Translations under genes and position numbers: made by a program | The notes under the pieces: model-generated | What the model saw: the letters and a program-made list of their open reading frames with translations, nothing else | The model's database searches: none | What the model was told of the DNA's origin: nothing | Source: CAYNRA01 sp964399465 | GTDB lineage: Bacteria > Bacteroidota > Bacteroidia > Cytophagales > Spirosomataceae | NCBI GenBank assembly: GCA_964399465.1 | Contig: CAYNRA010000004.1 | Coordinates: forward strand, 3,233-67,232 | Length of the DNA stretch: 64,000 nt | Reading direction: 5' to 3' | Shown here: piece by piece, positions 1 to 8,891 of the stretch | Layout of the letters: every line of letters starts with the position of its first letter | How positions within the stretch are numbered: position 1 is the stretch's first letter

Positions 1-1
1 T

Positions 2-2080
2 TCGGGTACCTTGACAACCATCGCCCCGTTCTTCCCACTTCTATTTTGGCCTGGTATTGTTGGTGAATTTATGAAATATCTACCATTCACCCTCATCTTT
101 ACACTTACTGCCTCGCTCATCGTCTCGTATCTCATGAACCCTATTTTTGCGATTACATTCATGAAGCGAGAAGAAGATGACAGAAACGTACAGAGTGGAT
201 TTGCCCCATTGAAAAAACCATTGATTATCTTGGGTTCTTTGGCTGCATTCTCGTACATCATTGCATTCTCAAGTTCTAGCGATGCTTTCAAAGGTTTAGC
301 TAACTTGCTTGTATTCTTTGCAATTCTGTATGTTTTCAATCATTTTATCTTGACACCGAAGATAATTACACCATTCCAAGAGTCTATTTTACCCAAAATG
401 AAGTCGGGTTACCAAAAACTCATTGCTTGGGTAATTACTGGATGGAGACCCGTATATGCCGTACTTTCGATGTTTGTATTATTGATTTTGACGTTCATCG
501 CTATGGGTATTGTGAAACCAAAAGTGATTTTCTTCCCAAGTGGCGACCCAGACTACGTCTATATCTACAACGTTCTACCCGTCGGTACGGATGCACGTAA
601 AACAGATGCCGTAACAAGAGAAATCGAAAAACGTGTTTTTGAAGTTCTACAAAAGAACAACGCAATGACTGCTGTGAATTCTGTCATTTCAAATGTTGGG
701 AAAAATGCAGGCGACCCAATGAACCCAGATCGTTCTGCGACACCGCACAAATCAAAAGTGACTGTTGCTTTTGTGAGCAAAGAACACCGCGGAAATGTAT
801 CGTCTCAGGACATCTTGGACAAAATCAGAGAGCGCGTAAAAGGAATACCTGGTGCTGAAATCTCCGTAGAAAGAGAAAGAAATGGGCCACCAACCGGAAA
901 ACCTATCACCATTGAAATCGTCGGAGAAGATTTTGATAGATTGATTACTCTTGAAAAAGAAATTAGAGAGAAAATCGCCAATTCTGGAATCCAAGGAATT
1001 GATGAACTCAAGTCGGACTTGGTGACCAATAAACCGGAAATTGTTGTTAATATCGATAGAGAAAAAGCATCGCGTGAGGGAATCGCTACTTCTCAAATTG
1101 CCATGGCGCTTCGTACAGGATTATTCGGACAAGAAATTTCTAAGTTTAGAGATGCAGAGGACGAATACCCGATCCAACTGAGATTGAAAGAAGCAGACAG
1201 AGCAAGTATCGAGAAATTATTCTCCATGAATATCACGTATCGGGATATGAATATGGGGGGTATTTTAAGAAGTGTTCCCCTTTCGTCGGTCGCTGATATT
1301 TCGTACTCTACGACATACAGCCAAATCAACCGCAAAGACAACGAACGGATTGTCACTTTGAGCTCAGATGTGGTGGAGCCCTATAACCCGACCGAAGTGA
1401 ACAAGCAAATCTTAGCCACAGTTTCGGAGATTGAGCTTCCAGCAGGATATACAATTCGTCAAGGTGGAGAGCAAGAAGAACAAGCAGAAGCCATGAGTTT
1501 CTTGGGTGGCGCCTTTGGAATTGCCCTGATTCTTATCTTCTTGATTTTAACAGTTCAGTTTAATTCATTGGTGAAGCCGTTGATTATCTATGTAACGATT
1601 GTACTTAGCTTAATCGGTGTTTTACTCGGATTTATGGTGTTTAACATGACTTTCTCCGTGATTATGTCAGGGGTTGGTATCATCGCTCTTGCTGGTATTG
1701 TCGTGAAAAACGGAATTCTTTTGATTGAATTTATTGATACACTCATTGAAAAAGGAGTTCCGATGAGACAGGCTATTATTGAAGGTGGTTCTGCACGTTT
1801 GACTCCGGTTTTATTGACTGCCTCTTCGGCTGTTTTAGGAATGATTCCACTTGCAATTGGGTTGGCGTTTGACTTCTCTGCCTTACTCGTTGACCTAAAA
1901 TGGTCTGTAAATATTGGTGGTGATAGTGCCGTTTTCTGGAATATCTTAGCTTGGACAATCATCTTCGGCTTGATTTTCTCCACTATCCTCACACTTGTCA
2001 TAGTACCTTGTTTGTATTATTTGAACGAACGTGCGAAAGCAAAGTTCTCCAAGAAAAATACACTAGCTGTGGCAGAATAA
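2..2080 (+). CDS. RND-family efflux pump inner-membrane permease, 5'-truncated
   Basis: Proton-driven resistance-nodulation-division transporter, the inner-membrane part of a tripartite efflux pump. The reading frame is open at the left edge, so only the last 692 residues are present; full-length family members have about 1,050-1,200. It starts inside the first transmembrane bundle (GIVGEFMKYLPFT), then shows a periplasmic porter segment (FFPSGDPDYVYIY, LPVGTDARKTD), and ends with the second bundle, including the family-typical VVKNGILLIEF stretch. A long hydrophobic insertion near residues 60-165 fits the Bacteroidota subtype. Substrate cannot be told. The periplasmic adaptor and TolC partners would lie to the left, outside the window. 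The ATG/TTG codons near position 11 are internal and not the true start. Confidence 0.9.
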   Translation, partial: SGTLTTIAPFFPLLFWPGIVGEFMKYLPFTLIFTLTASLIVSYLMNPIFAITFMKREEDDRNVQSGFAPLKKPLIILGSLAAFSYIIAFSSSSDAFKGLANLLVFFAILYVFNHFILTPKIITPFQESILPKMKSGYQKLIAWVITGWRPVYAVLSMFVLLILTFIAMGIVKPKVIFFPSGDPDYVYIYNVLPVGTDARKTDAVTREIEKRVFEVLQKNNAMTAVNSVISNVGKNAGDPMNPDRSATPHKSKVTVAFVSKEHRGNVSSQDILDKIRERVKGIPGAEISVERERNGPPTGKPITIEIVGEDFDRLITLEKEIREKIANSGIQGIDELKSDLVTNKPEIVVNIDREKASREGIATSQIAMALRTGLFGQEISKFRDAEDEYPIQLRLKEADRASIEKLFSMNITYRDMNMGGILRSVPLSSVADISYSTTYSQINRKDNERIVTLSSDVVEPYNPTEVNKQILATVSEIELPAGYTIRQGGEQEEQAEAMSFLGGAFGIALILIFLILTVQFNSLVKPLIIYVTIVLSLIGVLLGFMVFNMTFSVIMSGVGIIALAGIVVKNGILLIEFIDTLIEKGVPMRQAIIEGGSARLTPVLLTASSAVLGMIPLAIGLAFDFSALLVDLKWSVNIGGDSAVFWNILAWTIIFGLIFSTILTLVIVPCLYYLNERAKAKFSKKNTLAVAE

Positions 2081-2091
2081 GCGTTCTATAA

Positions 2092-2146
2092 ACGTAGTTT
2101 GGTTCGTTAGATTCATAATCCCGAGAAATTCACTTGAATTCTCGGG
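2092..2146 (+). repeat. Left copy of a 55-bp duplicated contig end
   Basis: These 55 bases are identical to 2247-2301, with only Ns between the copies. The copy stops inside the hairpin that ends the RND gene. This is the pattern left when two contigs sharing a k-mer overlap are joined by filler Ns. Confidence 0.9.
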
Positions 2147-2246
2147 NNNNNNNNNNNNNNNNNNNNNNNNNNNNNNNNNNNNNNNNNNNNNNNNNNNNNN
2201 NNNNNNNNNNNNNNNNNNNNNNNNNNNNNNNNNNNNNNNNNNNNNN
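2147..2246. other. Assembly gap, 100 N, probably false
   Basis: Exactly 100 Ns between two identical 55-base flanks. Collapsing the duplicate leaves one continuous terminator and intergenic region, so no real sequence is likely to be missing. Confidence 0.85.
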
Positions 2247-2301
2247 ACGTAGTTTGGTTCGTTAGATTCATAATCCCGAGAAATTCACTTGAATTCTCGG
2301 G
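2247..2301 (+). repeat. Right copy of the 55-bp duplicated contig end
   Basis: Second copy of the sequence at 2092-2146. Only this copy continues into the T-run that completes the terminator. Confidence 0.9.
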
Positions 2302-2310
2302 ATTTTTTTT
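2272..2310 (+). terminator. Rho-independent terminator of the RND gene
   Basis: AATCCCGAGAA pairs with TTCTCGGGATT (one bulged A below the loop) and is followed by a run of eight Ts. In the true sequence it lies about 35 bases after the RND stop codon. Confidence 0.8.
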
Positions 2311-2338
2311 GCTACTAATTAGATTTTTAGAATGTACT

Positions 2339-2370
2339 ATTGCATTTTAATTATTTTAAATGTAGTTTTG
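2339..2370 (+). promoter_or_regulatory. Putative xylA promoter
   Basis: ATTG at 2339-2342, 20 bases, then TAGTTTTG at 2363-2370, matching the Bacteroidota -33 (TTTG) and -7 (TAnnTTTG) elements. It predicts a leader of about 105 bases before xylA. No XylR-like operator was recognised. Confidence 0.4.
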
Positions 2371-2482
2371 ACACTTAATAACCTATCATTTATTCTATAG
2401 ACCTAAAAAGAGGGCATGGGCGTGTTTCATGTCTCTCTTTTTTCTTAAAATTTGAAACGAAATTTAACCGAACGAATAGCAA

Positions 2483-3823
2483 ATGAATAAGATTCAAGTC
2501 ACTCTCGGAGATAAAACGTATTTCCCTTTCTTGTCTGGGCCAGTTGCGTACGAAGGACGTACTTCTGACAACCCGCTTGCCTTTAAATTTTATGACGCAG
2601 ATCGCGTGGTCGCTGGTAAAACCATGCGCGAACATTTACGGTTTGCTGTAGCTTACTGGCATACGTTCTGTGGAACAGGCGGTGACCCATTCGGCCCTGG
2701 AACCAAACAGTTTCCTTGGGATATTTCAACTGATCCGCTTGGTGCTGCACACGAGAAAATGGATGCTGCATTCGAATTTTTTACGAAGCTTGGAACAGGT
2801 TTTTGGTGTTTCCACGACGTAGATATGTCGCCAGAAGGAAATTCATTGACTGAATATGAATCTAATCTTCGTAAAATGGTGGATTATGCCAAAGAGAAAC
2901 AAAAAGCATCGGGTGTACAACTTTTGTGGGGAACAGCTAACTTATTCTCGAACCCACGCTACATGAATGGGGCTTCTACGAATCCTAATTTTGAAGTAGT
3001 CGCACACGCAGGATTGCAAGTGAAAAACTGCATCGACGCAACAGTTGAGTTAGGTGGTGAAGGATATGTTTTTTGGGGTGGAAGAGAAGGATACATGTCT
3101 TTGCTCAATACGCAGACCAAAAAAGAGCTAGACAATATGGGGCGTTTCTTGACAATGGCAAAAGAGTATGGACGTCAAAACGGGTTTACAGGTAAATTCT
3201 ACATTGAGCCAAAACCATGCGAACCGTCAAAACATCAATACGATTACGACGCACAAACAGTCATTGGATTTCTTCGTCAACATGGTTTAGAAAATGATTT
3301 CCAATTGAATTTGGAGGTAAATCATGCCACTTTGGCTGGACATACATTTGCACACGAATTGCAGATGGCAGTAGATGCCGGAATGCTCGGAAGTATAGAT
3401 GCCAATCGGGGAGACTACCAAAATGGATGGGATACAGACCAATTCCCTGTTGATTTGTACGAATTGACCGAAGCCATGTTGATTATTCTTGAAAATGGTG
3501 GATTTACAACCGGTGGAATTAACTTTGACGCTAAAACGCGCCGTAATTCAACTGACTTGGAAGACATTTTTATTGCTCATATTGGTGGAATGGACGCTTT
3601 CGCGCGCGCGCTGTTGGTTGCCAATGATTTGCTTGAAAAATCACCTTATAAAAAATTGAGAGCGCAAAGATACAGTAGCTTTGATACCGGTTTAGGCGCT
3701 CAATTTACGCAAGGCGAACTTTCTCTAGATGATTTAGCCCGCATTGCCAAAGAAGTAGGTGAACCTGCTCAAATAAGCGGAAAACAAGAGTATTTTGAGA
3801 CATTGATCAATCAATACATTTAA
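2483..3823 (+). CDS. xylA: Xylose isomerase
   Basis: Interconverts D-xylose and D-xylulose (and D-glucose/D-fructose) in the cytoplasm. The 446-residue length is that of class II xylose isomerases. The family's active-site residues are visible: catalytic His111 in FHDVDM, metal ligands Glu242 (YIEPKP), Glu278 and His281 (EVNHATLAGH), Asp306 (IDANRGD) and Asp349 (FDAKTRR). The ATG start gives the usual family N-terminus. It stands alone here: no xylulokinase, transporter or regulator is adjacent, and its own terminator follows, so any partner genes must be elsewhere. Confidence 0.97.
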   Translation: MNKIQVTLGDKTYFPFLSGPVAYEGRTSDNPLAFKFYDADRVVAGKTMREHLRFAVAYWHTFCGTGGDPFGPGTKQFPWDISTDPLGAAHEKMDAAFEFFTKLGTGFWCFHDVDMSPEGNSLTEYESNLRKMVDYAKEKQKASGVQLLWGTANLFSNPRYMNGASTNPNFEVVAHAGLQVKNCIDATVELGGEGYVFWGGREGYMSLLNTQTKKELDNMGRFLTMAKEYGRQNGFTGKFYIEPKPCEPSKHQYDYDAQTVIGFLRQHGLENDFQLNLEVNHATLAGHTFAHELQMAVDAGMLGSIDANRGDYQNGWDTDQFPVDLYELTEAMLIILENGGFTTGGINFDAKTRRNSTDLEDIFIAHIGGMDAFARALLVANDLLEKSPYKKLRAQRYSSFDTGLGAQFTQGELSLDDLARIAKEVGEPAQISGKQEYFETLINQYI

Positions 3824-3847
3824 ATAAAAGAGGAGATTACTTCTTAT

Positions 3848-3880
3848 AGCCTGAAGCCTACATAGGTTTCAGGCTTTTTC
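3848..3880 (+). terminator. Terminator of xylA
   Basis: Twelve-base stem AGCCTGAAGCCT / AGGTTTCAGGCT (one G-U pair) with loop ACAT, then a T-rich tail. Confidence 0.85.
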
Positions 3881-3979
3881 TTTTTGATTTTATGAAGGAT
3901 TACCGAAAAAAGAATAAATTGAAAAAACTAAAATTTATTTGTAGATTGTGTCTGATTAGTACATCAAAAGATAGTAAAA

Positions 3980-4513
3980 ATGATAGAAGTCCTTCAACAA
4001 CTTGTTCAGCAAGTAGGCCAAAAAGCAGTAGTAGAAAATCCAGCAGTTCCGAATGCATTGAATGCGCAGACTATGGAATTGATATCTGGAAATTTAATTC
4101 AAGAATTGACGCAAAAAGCGGGTTCTGTGGAAGGTATTCAGCAAATTGCTGGTTTACTTGGTTCACCTTCGAATATCAATGTGAACAACCCATTGATTGG
4201 TTCATTGATTGAAAAGATTGCGCCAACACTTACACAAAACTTAAACATTAGCCCAACTACCGCGCAGAGTGTAGTTGAATCACTTATTCCGGCTGTCATG
4301 GGGTTGTTTTCTTCCAAAATTGCTGATCCCAATGATAGTAGTATTTCTATGGAATCTATCGTTCAGAATTTAGCTGGAAACACGGATGTCAGTTCTATCA
4401 TGGGACAGATTGGTTCTGTTTTTTCGGATGGAAAAGTAGATATGAACGATTTGAAGGGACTCACAGATAAAGGAGGATTTGGGGATTTGTTGGGTGGTTT
4501 TTTTGGTAAATAA
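3980..4513 (+). CDS. DUF937-like (YidB-type) protein
   Basis: 177-residue cytoplasmic protein of unknown function. Composition resembles the DUF937/YidB family: a helical N-terminus (IEVLQQLVQQVGQ), repeated small helices with Asn/Ser/Gln/Gly turns, and a glycine-rich end (GGFGDLLGGFFGK). There is no signal peptide or membrane segment. The middle (LIGSLIEKIAPTLTQNLNISPTTAQSV) looks like a second copy of the N-terminal helical unit. It is a single gene with its own terminator. Family assignment is by resemblance only and no role is proposed. An overlapping frame at 3892-4212 is a shadow. Confidence 0.65.
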   Translation: MIEVLQQLVQQVGQKAVVENPAVPNALNAQTMELISGNLIQELTQKAGSVEGIQQIAGLLGSPSNINVNNPLIGSLIEKIAPTLTQNLNISPTTAQSVVESLIPAVMGLFSSKIADPNDSSISMESIVQNLAGNTDVSSIMGQIGSVFSDGKVDMNDLKGLTDKGGFGDLLGGFFGK

Positions 4514-4531
4514 ATTAGTACTGAATATGTA

Positions 4532-4580
4532 GTAAGAATCGGTTTTTGTACTTACCCTACAGAAACCGATTCTTACTTTT
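4532..4580 (+). terminator. Terminator after the DUF937-like gene
   Basis: Perfect 14-base stem GTAAGAATCGGTTT / AAACCGATTCTTAC around a 17-base loop, followed by a short TTTT tail. Confidence 0.7.
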
Positions 4581-4908
4581 AGGTTGATTTTGCCCGCGAA
4601 ACTCTCTTGAATGTATGCTGTGAAAGGAAAAGGGTTAAAACATGCATTTGAAAATTTTGACAAAATCATTCTATTTACTTCTACTCCTTTTGAGGTATTT
4701 TTAATTTTTTTGTCGCTTACATCATGAAATAGTTTTATTTTTGTTTGACTTGATTCAGCAGAAAATGAATTGTCCGGTATAACTATGTGAGTTGTATAGA
4801 AACTAAGTGTGCCGAAAAATAGATTGTCTTTAACTACTTTCTTACAGTTTTCTTCCAATTTTTATTTATTAAAAAAACAGATAAACTCACGTACTAAAAA
4901 GTGACTAT
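4581..4908. other. Intergenic region, nothing recognised
   Basis: AT-rich spacer between the terminator and the next gene. It must hold the promoter of the gene at 4909, but no good TTTG/TAnnTTTG pair was found. The open frame on the minus strand here is treated as chance. Confidence 0.5.
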
Positions 4909-6279
4909 ATGAGAAAAAACTTTACATTCCTTCTGGTATTTTTTGTAGCATCTACTTTCACTCGTTTGCATGCCCAAGAGGTAACATCTGTCGGATACCA
5001 AGTAGAAAAGTTGATGAATAAAGGGAACTGGCATGAAGCGAGAAAAACGATTACAAATTTTTATAAATCATTGCCAGCATCCGGTTTATCGGAAGAACAA
5101 GCAGCTGAAAAAAAAGAAGTGCAACGACTGGAGTTTCGTGTCGATGCAGTGATACGTTTGGAAGAGGCGAGCTATACCCAACTAAGTAATCAAGCGTCTA
5201 TAAAAGAGTGTGAAATATATTTGACTACTTATCCTTTTGGAAAATACAGGGTCGAAGTACAGTGGGTAAGAGCTAAGTTACTCAACACGATTTCTGCATA
5301 TACTGAATTTATTACGTTGAATCCCTTGAGTACGCTCGCCAACGACGCCCGAACAAAACTCGCTGCATTCGAGGATAGTAGTATTGAAAAAGCTAGAAAA
5401 AGTAATAGTGTAAGCACATTTCAAGAATATTTGAATGCCTACCCAACAGGAATTTATGCCAAAGAGGCACAAGGGAAAATAGTAGAGTTACGAGAAGAAG
5501 AGGCATTTAAGCTAGCCCAATCTACAAATACGGTGGCAGCTTACGAGCGTTTTTTAGCGAACTTCCCAACAGGGAAGTATGCATTAGATGTACAAAGTAC
5601 CATTGAAAAAATCTATTTAGAGGCTGGGAATACGTATTTTCTACAGAAAAATTGGTCGTCTGCCGTTGCGTCTTACCAAACCTTTGTGGATAAATTCCCG
5701 TCCTCATCCTCTCGTTCTTTTGTGGAGCAGCGAATAAAAAGTGCCAATCGAAAAATAAGTTTTGCCCCACAAAGTATGACTTATCTAAGCTTTGAACGTG
5801 ATAAGTTAAGTCAAATTGGAGTAGGGATTGGTTCACTGACAGAAAGTGGAGGCGGTTTTTATTACAAAATTCGTTTAACGAAAGACATGTTTGGGAGAGG
5901 TGGAATATTATATACTGTTGATGGAGATGGATATACGAGTACGTCCACAGAGTCACGCTTAACGGGTGATGTGCAGTACAATAACATGGGCATTTTGATG
6001 GGTTTCAATTTTAAAATTTATAATCCAGTTTCAGCTTACGTAGGAGGTGGTGTTTTAAATGAAGCACTTTATTACGAGTCAGATGAATATGATTTTGACA
6101 CTGGAAGCTACAAAAGAACTGTTTGGTTGAGGTATACGGAAACACAATTAACCAAATTTATTGGTGAGGCAGGTATCGTTGCCAATGTTCTTCAAAAAGG
6201 AATCGCTAAAATGGGGATTACCTATTACGAAAAAGAAGTGTATTTCCATTTTGGGCTCGGTGTAAAAATCGGGAAATGA
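4909..6279 (+). CDS. Secreted repeat protein with C-terminal beta-barrel-like domain
   Basis: 456 residues, not a family I can name. A signal peptide (residues 1-22, ending LHAQ) sends it to the envelope. Residues about 90-270 hold four or five TPR-like units of about 38-44 residues, each with an aromatic start and a YPxGxY or FP turn (YLTTYPFGKY, YLNAYPTGIY, FLANFPTGKY, FVDKFPSSSS). Similar spacing occurs in envelope assembly scaffolds such as BamD/YbgF-like proteins, but that is only a resemblance. Residues about 280-456 alternate polar and hydrophobic residues, are rich in Gly and Tyr, and end in FGLGVKIGK, as in small outer-membrane barrels. Alone in its transcription unit. Confidence 0.6.
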   Translation: MRKNFTFLLVFFVASTFTRLHAQEVTSVGYQVEKLMNKGNWHEARKTITNFYKSLPASGLSEEQAAEKKEVQRLEFRVDAVIRLEEASYTQLSNQASIKECEIYLTTYPFGKYRVEVQWVRAKLLNTISAYTEFITLNPLSTLANDARTKLAAFEDSSIEKARKSNSVSTFQEYLNAYPTGIYAKEAQGKIVELREEEAFKLAQSTNTVAAYERFLANFPTGKYALDVQSTIEKIYLEAGNTYFLQKNWSSAVASYQTFVDKFPSSSSRSFVEQRIKSANRKISFAPQSMTYLSFERDKLSQIGVGIGSLTESGGGFYYKIRLTKDMFGRGGILYTVDGDGYTSTSTESRLTGDVQYNNMGILMGFNFKIYNPVSAYVGGGVLNEALYYESDEYDFDTGSYKRTVWLRYTETQLTKFIGEAGIVANVLQKGIAKMGITYYEKEVYFHFGLGVKIGK

Positions 6280-6294
6280 TAAAAAAGTATTCAT

Positions 6295-6325
6295 CAAAAA
6301 AGCCTTCGTAAAGAAGGCTTTTTTG
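6295..6325. terminator. Bidirectional terminator
   Basis: CAAAAAAGCCTTC / GAAGGCTTTTTTG hairpin with a tiny loop between two converging genes. T-runs occur on both strands, so it can stop transcription of the gene at 4909 and of hemN. Confidence 0.85.
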
Positions 6326-6338
6326 TGGACTTTCCGGT

Positions 6339-7715
6339 TTAAATTGTAGCGGAGAAAAGCTTTTCAGTTTTTGTATTTTGATGCAACGTAGGGTCAAAAA
6401 CCATGCAGATATTACGTATAAATGGTTTTCCATTTTCTGTCACGCGGACAAATCCATTGAATTGCTCTAAAATCCCATCGTTTTGCATGTCTTCCAAGGC
6501 AAGTTCAATACGTTCTTTTTCTGTTTCTTCCCAATCGACTGCGTGCCAATTGGTTTTCCATTGACACATAATATCCAAAATTATTTTTCTAATTTGACTC
6601 TCTTTTTCTGTGTGAATATGGCCTTTGCTCCACGGAAATTCCCCCATTTGTACTTGTTGAATGTACAAATCAATGTCTTTGGTATTCTGCACAAAACCTG
6701 TCCAGGCATCACCAATAGACGATGCTCCTAGACTAATCATCACCTTGGCTTGGCTCGTTGTATAACCCATAAAATTACGGTGAAGTGTTCCGTTTTTACT
6801 TGCTTGAAGCATGGGATCATCTGTCAATGCAAAATGATCCATACCAATTTCTTGGTATCCTGCTTCTTCGAAAAGTGCGAGTCCAATATCATACAAATGT
6901 CTTTTTTCTTTTCCAATCGGAATATCCGCCTCCTGAAAACCGCGTTGTCCTGTTCCTTTGAGCCACGGAACATGCGCATAGCTATAAAAAGAAAGTCTAT
7001 CCGGTGCCAACGTCAAGGTACGTTCAATTGTTTTTTGGATACCTGCTGGAGTTTGGAATGGCAGCCCGAATACAAGATCATGGCTGATGGATGAATACCC
7101 AATACGCCGTGCCATTTCAGTGACTTCCTTTACTTTTTCAAAAGGTTGGATGCGATGAATCGCCTTCTGTACAGTCTCATCGTAATCTTGAACGCCAAAA
7201 CTAACACGCCGAAAACCTGCTTCGTAGAATGTAGCTAAATGTGCTTCTGTTGTGTTCATTGGGTGACCTTCCCAGCTGTATTCCGTGGAACCATGTGTCA
7301 AAATACCCTCTTTTGACAAAGCAAAAATGCCAGCCAATAGTCGTTTTATTTGGTCAGGATGAAAGAAACTAGGTGTTCCACCCCCGATATGTAACTCTTT
7401 GATAGTCGGTTTTTCACCCAAAAGTTGCACATAGTGAGCCCATTCCAAGAGAAGTGCATCTATGTAAACTTCTTCAACAGCATGGTTTTTGGTGATACGT
7501 TTGTGACAAGCACAGAACGTACAGAGACTTTCACAATATGGAAGATGAATATATACAGCAATGCCGTTTTGCTTTTCTTTGGCAAAAGTTGAAAGTAAAC
7601 GGGATTGGTATTTTTGGGAAGTAAATTGTTCGTTTTGCCAAAAGGGAACTGTCGGATAGCTTGTGTAACGAGGTCCGGCGGTGGTATATTTCTGGAATAG
7701 TTGCGACGCATTCAT
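6339..7715 (-). CDS. hemN: Oxygen-independent coproporphyrinogen III oxidase
   Basis: Radical SAM enzyme that decarboxylates coproporphyrinogen III to protoporphyrinogen IX without oxygen, in haem synthesis. 458 residues, the usual HemN length. Near the N-terminus it has the hallmark YTSYPTVPFW, then the cluster motif CESLCTFCAC (Cys61, Cys65, Cys68, plus Cys70). That extra cysteine separates true HemN from HemW-like relatives. The SAM-binding GGGTP is at 111-115. It is divergent from aroQ-hemJ, and hemJ encodes the next oxidation step, so two late haem genes flank one 95-base intergenic region. True HemN is usual in facultative or microaerobic species. Confidence 0.95.
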   Translation of the reverse strand: MNASQLFQKYTTAGPRYTSYPTVPFWQNEQFTSQKYQSRLLSTFAKEKQNGIAVYIHLPYCESLCTFCACHKRITKNHAVEEVYIDALLLEWAHYVQLLGEKPTIKELHIGGGTPSFFHPDQIKRLLAGIFALSKEGILTHGSTEYSWEGHPMNTTEAHLATFYEAGFRRVSFGVQDYDETVQKAIHRIQPFEKVKEVTEMARRIGYSSISHDLVFGLPFQTPAGIQKTIERTLTLAPDRLSFYSYAHVPWLKGTGQRGFQEADIPIGKEKRHLYDIGLALFEEAGYQEIGMDHFALTDDPMLQASKNGTLHRNFMGYTTSQAKVMISLGASSIGDAWTGFVQNTKDIDLYIQQVQMGEFPWSKGHIHTEKESQIRKIILDIMCQWKTNWHAVDWEETEKERIELALEDMQNDGILEQFNGFVRVTENGKPFIRNICMVFDPTLHQNTKTEKLFSATI

Positions 7716-7734
7716 AGGGATTCACTTATATTTG
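7700..7734 (+). promoter_or_regulatory. Putative aroQ-hemJ promoter
   Basis: GTTG at 7700-7703 and TATATTTG at 7727-7734, 23 bases apart. The upstream box overlaps the start of divergent hemN, which could couple the two units. Confidence 0.4.
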
Positions 7735-7810
7735 TGGCGAAACTACTGGTTTTGAAACGCTCATTTTATGCGTTTGGTCATACAACAAACTGACTCACAT
7801 AGGTAATTTT

Positions 7811-8230
7811 ATGAAAAAAATACTTGTTCTGAATGGCCCAAATCTCAATTTATTAGGCAAAAGAGAGCCAACGATTTATGGGAATCAAACATTTGAAGAC
7901 TATTTTAAATCTTTGCAAGAAGAATTTAAAGAAGTTTCTTTGTTCTATTTTCAATCCAACCACGAAGGAGCTCTTATTGACAAAATTCACGAAGTAGGCT
8001 TCGATTTTGACGGCATCGTCATCAATGCGGGTGCTTATACGCATACATCCATTGCCTTAGCAGACGCGCTTTCTGCCGTAACTACGCCAGCCGTAGAAGT
8101 TCATATTTCCAATATCCATGCACGTGAGGCATTTCGTCATCACAGTCACCTGACGCGAGTTTGCAAAGGAATGATTTGTGGGCTTGGGCTGAAAGGGTAT
8201 CAGTTGGCTATTCGGTATTTTTTGAATTAA
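7811..8230 (+). CDS. aroQ: 3-dehydroquinate dehydratase, type II
   Basis: Third step of the shikimate pathway: dehydrates 3-dehydroquinate to 3-dehydroshikimate. 139 residues, the normal length of the small dodecameric type II enzyme. Visible signatures are NGPNLNLLGKREP, catalytic Tyr23 with Arg18 on the lid loop, Asn72 in INAGAYTHTS, and His98 with Asn101 in VHISNIH. The stop lies 21 bases before hemJ, so the two are probably co-transcribed. Confidence 0.97.
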   Translation: MKKILVLNGPNLNLLGKREPTIYGNQTFEDYFKSLQEEFKEVSLFYFQSNHEGALIDKIHEVGFDFDGIVINAGAYTHTSIALADALSAVTTPAVEVHISNIHAREAFRHHSHLTRVCKGMICGLGLKGYQLAIRYFLN

Positions 8231-8251
8231 TTATCTGTTAATCAATAAGAT

Positions 8252-8800
8252 ATGTATCAATTTTATTCGTATTTCAAAGCTTTTCATATCATCGGTTTTG
8301 TGACGTGGTTTGCAGGCTTGTTCTATCTAGTTCGGATGTTCGTGTATTTTGCAGAGGTTGATACCAAGCCCAAAGAGTTGCAAGAAGATTGGAAAAAACA
8401 ATTTACGCTCATGCAGCGCCGTGTGTATCACATCATAAGTACGCCGGCAATGGTTTTTACTTGGACATTCGGGTTGCTGATGTTGGCGACGAATCCGGCG
8501 ATTCTGATACAAACATGGATACAGGTAAAATTAGTACTTCTCTTGATTTTGGTAGCGTATCATTTCTATTGCAAGCAAATTATCGGGAAACAAGAAAGAG
8601 GAGAAACAGTCTTCAATTCGTTTCAGTTTCGGTTATTGAACGAGTTCCCTACGCTGTTTTTGGTCGCTATTGTCCTTTTAGCCGTATTGAGGGATTTTCT
8701 TGATTTTCTTGCTCTTTTCGGAGGAATCCTAGTATTTGGTGTAACGCTGTTCTTCTTTGCAAAAGCATACAAAAAACGGAGAGAGCAAAAAGGGGAGTGA
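8252..8800 (+). CDS. hemJ: Protoporphyrinogen IX oxidase, HemJ family
   Basis: Integral membrane protein that oxidises protoporphyrinogen IX to protoporphyrin IX in bacteria lacking HemG/HemY. 182 residues with four or five hydrophobic helices. The N-terminal YFKAFHIIGFVTWFAGLFYL carries the invariant His (His12) of the family, and a conserved Lys lies at 93 (WIQVKLVLL). The positively charged C-terminus ends on the cytoplasmic side. It lies 21 bases after aroQ and close to divergent hemN, the preceding haem step. CopD-like proteins are the nearest alternative, but the FHIIG motif favours HemJ. Confidence 0.88.
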   Translation: MYQFYSYFKAFHIIGFVTWFAGLFYLVRMFVYFAEVDTKPKELQEDWKKQFTLMQRRVYHIISTPAMVFTWTFGLLMLATNPAILIQTWIQVKLVLLLILVAYHFYCKQIIGKQERGETVFNSFQFRLLNEFPTLFLVAIVLLAVLRDFLDFLALFGGILVFGVTLFFFAKAYKKRREQKGE

Positions 8801-8891
8801 CGGGATGAAAAATAGAGAGTATCTTTATTCTTTGATAAAATATACATCCAATTAGCTTTCTCATATTCCTAACTTTAATCATTGATTCCCC

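Noticed and set aside
1588..2001. 137-residue frame antisense to the RND gene
   Set aside because: It is the shadow of a coding gene, rich in Lys/Ile/Pro from the reversed transmembrane codons.
2092..2301. A genuine 55-bp tandem repeat
   Set aside because: Only Ns lie between the copies, and the first copy stops exactly at the Ns, as expected of a contig overlap.
4370..4858. 162-residue open frame on the minus strand
   Set aside because: It overlaps the end of the DUF937-like gene and runs through its terminator hairpin. Composition is not protein-like and no family is recognised.
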